Assembly: GCA_002296525.1 (NCBI GenBank)
Contig: DBIA01000022.1
Span: 43,090-102,154 of the forward strand
Source: Candidatus Neomicrothrix sp. UBA814
GTDB lineage: Bacteria > Actinomycetota > Acidimicrobiia > Acidimicrobiales > Poriferisodalaceae
Direction of reading: 5' to 3'
Length of the DNA stretch: 59,065 nucleotides
Shown piece by piece: positions 52,532 to 59,065 of the stretch (position 1 is its first letter; each line of letters starts with the position of its first letter). The notes beneath the pieces were generated by a model. It was given only the letters and a program-made list of their open reading frames with translations, had not been told where the DNA came from and did no database searches. The position numbers were made by a program, and so were the translations under genes.

Positions 52532-54406
52532 ATGGTCGAACTAGTTTGGCTTATCCCGATGCTCCCACTCCTGGGGTTCCTCATCTTGCTTATAACTGGG
52601 CACCTACTCGGAGAGCCCCGTGCAGGTTGGGTCGCTACCGCTTTCGCTGGAGCCTCCTTCATAGCGACTTTGATCGTATTGGTTGGTCTATTAGGTAAAG
52701 ACTCCCACGCTGGCGGCCGGTCATATGAATTTGTGCTTTTCGAATGGCTACCTGCTGGATCCCTAAAAGTTGAAGCAGGATTTCTACTCGATCCCTTGTC
52801 CATCACCATGGCGCTGTTTGTCACTGGTGTCGGAGCACTCATTCACTTGTACTCAATTGGCTACATGCATGGAGACGAGAAGTACTCAAAGTTCTTTTTG
52901 TACCTGAACCTGTTCCTGTTCTCGATGCTCATGCTGGTCTTCGGCAACAACTTGGTGGTCACGTTTCTGGGCTGGGAAGGCGTCGGTGCGTGTTCCTATT
53001 TCCTTATCTCTTTCTGGCATCGACGAGAATCCGCAGCGACCGCTGGTAAGAAGGCGTTTGTTACCAACCGCGTTGGCGATTGGGGATTCATGATCGCGAC
53101 CTTTGCGATCTGGTCCGCGCTTGGAACAGTTACCTACACCGAAATTGCAAACTCACCGGCGATGTCTGCGGCAACGGGTACAGCGGTCTCACTGCTCCTC
53201 TTCGTAGCCGCTGCGGGCAAATCAGCCCAACTTCCACTGTATGTATGGTTGCCCGATGCTATGGAAGGGCCGACCCCAGTTTCAGCAATGGTCCACGCAG
53301 CCACCATGGTGACCTCGGGTGTTTACCTCCTAGTGCGAATGAACAACGTGCTGACAGATGACGCTCTGCTAGTCATAGCCGTTATCGGTGCCACAACGGC
53401 ACTGTTTGCTGCTTTATGCGCAGTCGCCCAGCATGACATCAAAAGAGTCTTGGCTTATTCGACGGTTAGCCAATTGGGCTACATGTTCCTAGCGATAGGT
53501 TCGGGAGCCTACGTAGCTGCAATTTTTCATGTAATCACCCACGCCTTCTTCAAGGCCCTCTTGTTCTTGGGTTCCGGTTCAGTTATCCACGGTATGCACG
53601 ACGAACAAGACATGCGGAAGATGGGCGCATTGCGCATCGCAATGCCAATCACTGGCGCCACCTTTATTATCGGATGGTTGGCGATAGCAGGTGTGCCCCC
53701 ATTTGCAGGATTCTGGTCTAAAGACGAAATTCTCCTAGCAGCATGGGAACAAAAAAATATCGGCCCTCTGCTCTGGGTGGTTGGACTTGTAACGGCATTG
53801 CTAACGGCCTATTACATGAGCAGACAAGTCATTCTTGTGTTCTTCGGTGATCAGCGGTGGGATGACGACGTCCATCCCCATGAGTCTTCGTGGACCATGA
53901 CAACTCCGCTCTGTGTCCTGGCCGTCGCAGCAGCCGCAGGAGGGGCAATAAATCTGCCTCTAGTCAAAGACTGGCTGGTGCTCGAACACTTCCTGGAACC
54001 GATCTTTCATCACCCGCACCACTTTTCTTCGGGGACTGCCACCAAGATTGCTTTGGCGGTCATCTCTGTTGCTGCTGGTCTCATAGGAATCTCCATTGCG
54101 GTGCTGAGTTGGATGAAGCGTCGCATTCCCACAGACCGTTTGGAGCCCGAATTTCTCGAAAATGCTATGTACGTTGATTCCTCCTACGCGAGAGTCGTCG
54201 GTGGTCCGGGCACAACCGGCTTTCAAAAAACCGCTGACTTCGACCGTCGAATAGTCGACGGAGGTGTCAACGGACTAGCGCGCGCCGTAATGAAGCTCGG
54301 TCAGCTGATCCAACCGACTCAATCGGGATATATGCGTAACTATGCAGTAGGTGTAGCTCTTGGGGCATTAGCAATCCTCGTTGTTCTGGCATGGGGACTG
54401 CTGTGA
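52532..54406 (+). CDS. nuoL: NADH-quinone oxidoreductase subunit L
   Basis: A 624-residue antiporter-like proton pump with about sixteen helices. Typical segments are LGWEGVGACSYFLISFWHRR (conserved Glu), PTPVSAMVHAATMVTSGVYL and KRVLAYSTVSQLGYMFLAIG (Lys). The long lateral helix region lies near the C-terminus. Three-base gap to nuoK. Confidence 0.97.
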   Translation: MVELVWLIPMLPLLGFLILLITGHLLGEPRAGWVATAFAGASFIATLIVLVGLLGKDSHAGGRSYEFVLFEWLPAGSLKVEAGFLLDPLSITMALFVTGVGALIHLYSIGYMHGDEKYSKFFLYLNLFLFSMLMLVFGNNLVVTFLGWEGVGACSYFLISFWHRRESAATAGKKAFVTNRVGDWGFMIATFAIWSALGTVTYTEIANSPAMSAATGTAVSLLLFVAAAGKSAQLPLYVWLPDAMEGPTPVSAMVHAATMVTSGVYLLVRMNNVLTDDALLVIAVIGATTALFAALCAVAQHDIKRVLAYSTVSQLGYMFLAIGSGAYVAAIFHVITHAFFKALLFLGSGSVIHGMHDEQDMRKMGALRIAMPITGATFIIGWLAIAGVPPFAGFWSKDEILLAAWEQKNIGPLLWVVGLVTALLTAYYMSRQVILVFFGDQRWDDDVHPHESSWTMTTPLCVLAVAAAAGGAINLPLVKDWLVLEHFLEPIFHHPHHFSSGTATKIALAVISVAAGLIGISIAVLSWMKRRIPTDRLEPEFLENAMYVDSSYARVVGGPGTTGFQKTADFDRRIVDGGVNGLARAVMKLGQLIQPTQSGYMRNYAVGVALGALAILVVLAWGLL

Positions 54407-55980
54407 TGAGTCTTATCGCCGCGCAGAGCGCATCGTCTTTTCCGGTATTGAATGCCCTCATCCTCGTCCCGATCATCGGCGCCCTAGTAGTCGTTCTGCT
54501 TCCCAATAGCCGCCCGGAGCTAATGCGACCAATCGGGGCGCTCTTTTCTTCAATAGCGGCAGCGCTGTCACTCTACGTAATGGCCCAATTTTCGATTCAC
54601 CAACCCGGTTTCCAGTTTGAGTCAATTCAATCGTGGATCCCCAGTTTGGGTATCAACTGGCATGTAGGTGTCGATGGAATTTCCTTGTGGTTGGTAGTGC
54701 TAACGGGTCTGATCACACCAATCGTTCTTGTAGCAGTTGACCCGCACCACGACCCTAAGCCCTACACGGCCTGGTTATTGCTGCTGCAGGCTGGCTCATT
54801 TGGAGCATTCCTTGCATTAGACCTTTTCCTTTTCTTCGTCATGTTTGAAATTGTCTTGGTGCCCATGTACATGCTCATTGGGGGTTGGGGTTACGACGAC
54901 AGAAGATACGCGGCAACAAAATTCTTCCTTTACACGATGGCGGGTTCGGCGCTGATGCTCGTAGCGATCGTGAGTGTTGCGACATTGAGCGCAGGCGACC
55001 AGAGCGTCACTTTCAACGTCGTTGAACTCGCTGAACGACAGGCGCTTTCGACCAACACAGCGAGATTATGTTTCCTAGCCTTCGCGCTCGCTTTCGTGAT
55101 CAAAGTCCCGGTCTTCCCAGTCCACACATGGCTTCCAGATGCTCACACCCAAGCGCCGACAGCAGGTTCAGTGGTTCTGGCCGCAGTCATGTTGAAACTG
55201 GGGACTTATGGACTGCTGCGCTTCGGGTTGTACCTCTTTCCCGAAGCCTCGGTCTGGGCGGCACCCACGTTGGCCACATTGGGCGTCGTTGGAGTCATAT
55301 ACGGAGCGATTGTTGCAACTATGCAAAAAGACCTTAAGCGTCTAGTCGCATACTCGTCTGTGGCTCACATGGGCTTCATTGTTCTAGGCATCTTTGCTTT
55401 CACAACGCAAAGTCTGGAAGGTGGAGTGCTACAGATGATTAACCACGGTTTGTCAACTGGTGCTCTATTCCTTCTCGTGGGAATGCTCTACGAAAGACGG
55501 AAGACCAGAGCGATTGAAGAACTAAGCGGTATTCAATCAGCAGCGCCAATTTTTGCGGGCTTCTTCACCGTAGTCATGCTTTCGTCAATCGGAGTGCCTG
55601 GGCTCAACGGTTTCGTTGGCGAATTCTTGATCCTGATCGGTTCCTATGACACCCGGCGCTGGTGGACCATCGTCGCCGCAACCGGGGTCATACTTGCGGC
55701 GCTCTACTTACTTTGGGCTTACCAACGAGTTTTTCACGGCGAACCGACTACTCAGGATCAGGAAACCGCTGACCTAACCCTCAAAGAAGGCCTAGTTCTA
55801 GCGCCTTTCATCATTGGCATCGTTTTCCTAGGCCTCTACCCCAAACCAGTCCTTGAACGTATAGAACCCGCCGTTCACCACCTCATCTCTCACCTCGAAG
55901 AACACTCCGACTTCGTTGAACCAGACCTAGGGCAGCCGGTCATCGTTATTGATCATTCAAGCTCCGAGGACGACCACTAA
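54406..55980 (+). CDS. nuoM: NADH-quinone oxidoreductase subunit M
   Basis: A 524-residue antiporter-like proton pump. Conserved elements are FVMFEIVLVPMYMLIGGWG (Glu), HTWLPDAHTQAPTAGSVVL and DLKRLVAYSSVAHMGF (Lys). The start at 54406 overlaps the nuoL stop by one base (TGATG); an ATG 15 bases earlier is possible. The C-terminus is acidic. Confidence 0.96.
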   Translation: MSLIAAQSASSFPVLNALILVPIIGALVVVLLPNSRPELMRPIGALFSSIAAALSLYVMAQFSIHQPGFQFESIQSWIPSLGINWHVGVDGISLWLVVLTGLITPIVLVAVDPHHDPKPYTAWLLLLQAGSFGAFLALDLFLFFVMFEIVLVPMYMLIGGWGYDDRRYAATKFFLYTMAGSALMLVAIVSVATLSAGDQSVTFNVVELAERQALSTNTARLCFLAFALAFVIKVPVFPVHTWLPDAHTQAPTAGSVVLAAVMLKLGTYGLLRFGLYLFPEASVWAAPTLATLGVVGVIYGAIVATMQKDLKRLVAYSSVAHMGFIVLGIFAFTTQSLEGGVLQMINHGLSTGALFLLVGMLYERRKTRAIEELSGIQSAAPIFAGFFTVVMLSSIGVPGLNGFVGEFLILIGSYDTRRWWTIVAATGVILAALYLLWAYQRVFHGEPTTQDQETADLTLKEGLVLAPFIIGIVFLGLYPKPVLERIEPAVHHLISHLEEHSDFVEPDLGQPVIVIDHSSSEDDH

Positions 55981-57470
55981 TGGCTACCCAAAGCGTTCTC
56001 GCGTTTGTTGGGCCATCAGTCAACTGGTGGGCGTTACTCCCACAAATGATTCTCCTAGGCGCGGCACTACTGATCATGCTCGTTTCCGCGCTCGCGCCCA
56101 AGCAGACCTCCACCCCTTTCGTGACCGTCACAACAATGTGCGCTGCGATTACTTCATACATAGTGGCCACGGGATTGTGGAATGACGTTCAAAGAGATGG
56201 ACCTTCATCCTCGATAGCTTCCGCGTTCGGTATTGACGGATTCAGCATCTTTTTCACCATGCTCATTCTGGTGGCACTCGCCGCGACAGCCTTACTGTCG
56301 CATGGCTACCTAGATAAAGAGGGCATCGATGCCCCTGAGTTTCATGCGCTCCTACTGTGTTCCGCAGCTGGTGCGATTGTCATGGCATCGGCAAACGACC
56401 TCGTCGTAATGTTCATTGGTCTAGAAGCACTCTCTATCGGTCTTTATGTGATGATTGCAATGCACGACCGACGACAAGAAGCAAGAGAATCAGCAATCAA
56501 ATATTTCGTACTAGGTGCCTTCAGTTCGGCGTTCTTGCTCTATGGCATAGCTCTCACATACGGCGCTACTGGATCTACCAATCTGATTCACATCCGGGAC
56601 TACCTAGGCGCCGTTGTTTTTCGAGACCAACACCTACTCATGGCGGCCATGGCGCTCCTCCTTGTCGGTCTGTCATTCAAAGTCGCTGCAGCCCCATTCC
56701 ACTTCTGGGCCCCTGACGTCTATCAGGGCGCCCCCAGCCCGGTAACAGGATGGATGGCGTCAGTTGCCAAAGCAGCGGGATTCGCAGCTCTTCTGCGGAT
56801 CTTCTTCGCCGCTTTCGCCAGCCATCGCATCGACTGGACCCCGATCGTCAGCGTTCTGGCCGCTGTGACCTTAGTTGTGGGCGCGGTTATGGCGATCTTG
56901 CAAAACGACGTTAAACGGATGCTCGCGTTTTCTTCAGTAAGCCACGCCGGGTATGTGCTCATAGCCGTTCAGGCAGCGACCGATCAAGGCACAGCAGCAG
57001 CCCTCTTCTACCTCTTCACCTACACATTTATGGTTCTGGGCACCTTCGCTGTTGTCGGAGCTATGGGTCGAGATGACGACCACCCCCTCGCGAATTACGC
57101 AGGACTAGGTCGCTCGCGCCCAGTTCTGGCAATCGGATTCACGATCCTCCTACTAGCTCAAGCAGGTATCCCGACGACCTCAGGATTTGTCGCAAAATTC
57201 CAAGTCATTGCCGCCGCAGTGAACAACAAAAACTACGTTCTAGCCGGACTTGCAATGATTACTGCCGTAGTAGGAGCATTCATGTACCTGCGCATTGTCA
57301 TGGCAATGTACGTAGACAATGAAGAACAAAAGAGCAGCGTGCCATCATGGCATTGGTCCACCAAGGTAGTAGTCATAGCGATGGTCGGATTTACACTTCT
57401 AGCCGGTCTAGTGCCACAATTTCTCATCGAGTTCGCCGAAGATGCAGTCCCAATTTTGATTCGAGGGTGA
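55980..57470 (+). CDS. nuoN: NADH-quinone oxidoreductase subunit N
   Basis: A 496-residue antiporter-like proton pump that ends the first complex I operon. The Glu-bearing helix MFIGLEALSIGLYVMIAMH, FHFWAPDVYQGAPSPVTGW and NDVKRMLAFSSVSHAGYVL (Lys) are present. TAATG overlap with nuoM. Confidence 0.96.
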   Translation: MATQSVLAFVGPSVNWWALLPQMILLGAALLIMLVSALAPKQTSTPFVTVTTMCAAITSYIVATGLWNDVQRDGPSSSIASAFGIDGFSIFFTMLILVALAATALLSHGYLDKEGIDAPEFHALLLCSAAGAIVMASANDLVVMFIGLEALSIGLYVMIAMHDRRQEARESAIKYFVLGAFSSAFLLYGIALTYGATGSTNLIHIRDYLGAVVFRDQHLLMAAMALLLVGLSFKVAAAPFHFWAPDVYQGAPSPVTGWMASVAKAAGFAALLRIFFAAFASHRIDWTPIVSVLAAVTLVVGAVMAILQNDVKRMLAFSSVSHAGYVLIAVQAATDQGTAAALFYLFTYTFMVLGTFAVVGAMGRDDDHPLANYAGLGRSRPVLAIGFTILLLAQAGIPTTSGFVAKFQVIAAAVNNKNYVLAGLAMITAVVGAFMYLRIVMAMYVDNEEQKSSVPSWHWSTKVVVIAMVGFTLLAGLVPQFLIEFAEDAVPILIRG

Positions 57471-57583
57471 GGTCCCAAACGCTTGCTGAATAACCACCAA
57501 CTTCCGTATAAAACAAGAAACAAGAATCGTGCCCAACAATCACGTCATTTTTCTCTCAGGCACGATAACTTTCACTACGTCCG

Positions 57584-57616
57584 AAACCCGCGGAACGAGG
57601 CGCCGCGTCGGGTTTT
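57584..57616 (+). terminator. Likely intrinsic terminator after nuoN
   Basis: AAACCCG (57584-57590) pairs with CGGGTTT (57609-57615), extended by CGG/CCG with a three-base bulge, and ends in TTTT. It lies in the 182-base gap after nuoN and before the second nuo operon, where it would end the long bc-nuo transcript. A further AAACCCC-type repeat (57627-57633) follows. Confidence 0.45.
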
Positions 57617-57652
57617 GGCAAGTCCCGAAACCCCTAGCCAGCCTCGGTAATC

Positions 57653-58018
57653 GTGTCGGAATTACTGCGGAGCTACCTAACCGTCGGCATCTTTGGTGTA
57701 GCTGCTATTGCAATGGCAGGAGCCATGCTCACTATTGCGCGCATCCTTCGCCCCCAACGCCCAACACCACAGAAACTCATTGCCTATGAAAGCGGCGTTG
57801 ACCCTGTGGGTGGCGACTGGGCGCAGAGCCAGATCCGCTATTACGTCTTTGCAGTCCTCTTCGTGCTATTCGACGTTGAGGCGGTTTTCATTTTCCCATG
57901 GGCGACCCGGCTCGAGGTGTACGGGACCTTCGGCCTAGTCGAAATGGCTATTTTCATCTTCATTCTTGTTCTTGGCCTTTTCTATGCGTGGCGTAAGGGA
58001 GTCTTAAGGTGGGTATGA
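57653..58018 (+). CDS. nuoA: NADH-quinone oxidoreductase subunit A, second copy
   Basis: A 121-residue NuoA with three helices, a YESGVDPVGGDWAQSQ loop and VLFVLFDVEAVFIFPWA. It lacks the C-terminal extension of the first NuoA and differs in the loop, so it is a different lineage rather than a recent duplicate. GTG start. It begins a second complex I operon that runs off the window. Confidence 0.93.
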   Translation: MSELLRSYLTVGIFGVAAIAMAGAMLTIARILRPQRPTPQKLIAYESGVDPVGGDWAQSQIRYYVFAVLFVLFDVEAVFIFPWATRLEVYGTFGLVEMAIFIFILVLGLFYAWRKGVLRWV

Positions 58019-58032
58019 GGAGAGAGGCCTAA

Positions 58033-58536
58033 ATGGGACTCATTGACAAAGGCAAAATGCCCAAACCCCTCAGTTGGCTACTCAACTTTGGTCGCGCTCG
58101 ATCCCTATGGGTCTACCAATGGGGTCTTGCCTGTTGCGCAATTGAGATGGGAGCCGCTTTCGGCTCTCCTCGTTACGACGTAATGCGTCTCGGAGTTATT
58201 CCTTTCCCTGCAAGTCCCCGCCAAGCTGACCTCGTAGTGATATCTGGAACCGTTACCGACAAAATGGCCCCGGTAATCCTGCGGCTTTACGAACAAATGC
58301 CGGAACCCAAGTACGTGATATCTATGGGATCTTGCGCCAATTGTGGCGGGCCCTACTGGGATAGCTACTCAGTAACCAAGGGTGTTGACCAAGTAATCCC
58401 AGTCGACGTGTATGTGCCCGGGTGCCCGCCGCGCCCTGAAGCTTTGCTCGAAGGGATCGTTCTGCTTCAAGAACGAATCCAATCCGAAGACATAACGGAA
58501 AAATGGCAAGGCCAGCCAATCGTGGTGGAGGGCTGA
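58033..58536 (+). CDS. nuoB: NADH-quinone oxidoreductase subunit B, second copy
   Basis: A 167-residue NuoB with the N2 ligands in WGLACCAIEMGAAFG, GSCANCGGPYWD and VPGCPPRPEAL. The SGTVTDKMAPVILRLYEQMP segment and GGPYWDSYSVTKGVDQVIPV differ markedly from the first NuoB (AGRVSQKMAPVLRQIYDQMM, GGMFNNYAIVQGVDQVVPV), again indicating a separate complex I type. Confidence 0.94.
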   Translation: MGLIDKGKMPKPLSWLLNFGRARSLWVYQWGLACCAIEMGAAFGSPRYDVMRLGVIPFPASPRQADLVVISGTVTDKMAPVILRLYEQMPEPKYVISMGSCANCGGPYWDSYSVTKGVDQVIPVDVYVPGCPPRPEALLEGIVLLQERIQSEDITEKWQGQPIVVEG

Positions 58537-58540
58537 ATTC

Positions 58541-59065
58541 ATGACTGACGAAGAAACTGTGGAAGAGACCCCTGCGGTCGATGAAGCTCGCGAACAACTG
58601 CTTAAAGACCTATCTCACAATCTTGGTGACACCCTCATCGAATCGCACCTCCGCCCCCACGAGGATTTATGGCTCCGGGTGCGAACCGATGCCTGGCAAG
58701 ACGCTGCCATGATTTCAAAAAACTCCGGATTTGAATACTTTGGCTTTTTATCTGCAATTGACTGGCACATCGCTCCCGAAGGAAGATACGAGGACACAGA
58801 ATTTGACTCGGGACTGACCGAAGAGGACGAGGAACCAGTCGAAGTAGATAGTTCGACTGGCCATAGCGGCGGGGACACGCGATTCCAAGTGCTTATGCAG
58901 CTTTACTCGCTCCGCGACCAAGTTGGAGTGATCCTCAAATCTGATGTTGGTGAAGACATGACCGTCGACACGATTCGAGATGTGTTCCCGGGCGCTGATT
59001 GGCATGAACGTGAGACCCACGAGATGTTCGGGATCTCTTTCCGTGGCCACCCAACGCTACAACCG
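58541..59065 (+). CDS. nuoC: NADH-quinone oxidoreductase subunit C, second copy (truncated by window end)
   Basis: The first 175 residues of a NuoC. The ATG at 58541 lies four bases after nuoB. GFEYFGFLSAIDWHIAPEG corresponds to the family core, and RETHEMFGISFRGHPTLQP reaches the conserved end region. An acidic insertion of about 30 residues (TEEDEEPVEVDSSTG) sits in the middle, not present in the first NuoC. Continues beyond the window. Confidence 0.9.
   Translation, partial: MTDEETVEETPAVDEAREQLLKDLSHNLGDTLIESHLRPHEDLWLRVRTDAWQDAAMISKNSGFEYFGFLSAIDWHIAPEGRYEDTEFDSGLTEEDEEPVEVDSSTGHSGGDTRFQVLMQLYSLRDQVGVILKSDVGEDMTVDTIRDVFPGADWHERETHEMFGISFRGHPTLQP

Noticed and set aside
1..59065. CRISPR arrays, transposons or prophage genes
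   Set aside because: No regularly spaced repeats, transposase, integrase or phage structural genes were seen on either strand.

Overview
This window looks like a chromosomal segment from an aerobic actinobacterium, most likely a marine Acidimicrobiia-type lineage. The pointers are a WhiB regulator, a ClpS/DUF2017 pair, an MshA-like glycosyltransferase followed by a YbjN-type gene, a luciferase-like (possibly F420-dependent) oxidoreductase, many GTG and TTG starts, base composition near 50% GC by eye, and dense operons joined by 1-8 base overlaps. No phage, insertion sequence or CRISPR array was seen. The taxonomic call is an inference.

Layout. 0.1-5 kb (minus): ribosomal proteins L28 and L33, a YcaQ-type DNA glycosylase, a DUF983 protein, an LLM oxidoreductase and a beta-propeller lipoprotein. 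5-7.1 kb: an OmpR-type two-component system. 7.1-9 kb (minus): tRNA-Glu, DUF2017, ClpS, heme A synthase. 9-17.5 kb (plus): heme O synthase, a three-gene set of divergent oxidase-subunit homologues, then a caa3-type cytochrome c oxidase (ctaC, D, E and a COX4 gene). 17.5-28.7 kb: housekeeping genes (serS, paired crcB, pdxH, ccdA-tlpA, orn, dut, ybaK, tRNA-Lys) and a WhiB7-like regulator with a leader that looks like an attenuator. 28.7-36 kb: mshA-like, proC, a SAM hydrolase-type gene, hemC-hemD, a HAD phosphatase and a geranylgeranyl reductase. 36-42.5 kb: a cytochrome bc operon with split cytochrome b, Rieske protein, cytochromes c, a ferredoxin and two unknown membrane proteins. 42.5-57.5 kb: a complete 14-gene complex I operon (nuoA-N). 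57.6 kb to the end: the start of a second, different complex I operon (nuoA, B and a truncated nuoC).

The window therefore encodes nearly a whole aerobic electron transport chain: complex I, a reductase that may saturate menaquinone, a bc complex apparently transcribed with complex I, and a caa3 oxidase with its heme A/O synthases, plus two heme-biosynthesis genes and thiol-redox cytochrome c maturation genes.

The most unusual observation is the trio at 10178-13255. Its subunit-I homologue is intact and well aligned with the real CtaD, but every histidine that binds heme a, heme a3 or CuB is replaced, as is the cross-linked tyrosine. It is followed by a COX3-like protein and a CtaF-like protein with a histidine-rich tail, so it reads as an inactive shadow oxidase co-encoded with the real one. 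Second is the WhiB7-like leader (upstream ORF, mutually exclusive hairpins). Third is a repeated IPxxLLxxS motif shared by two proteins of the bc locus.
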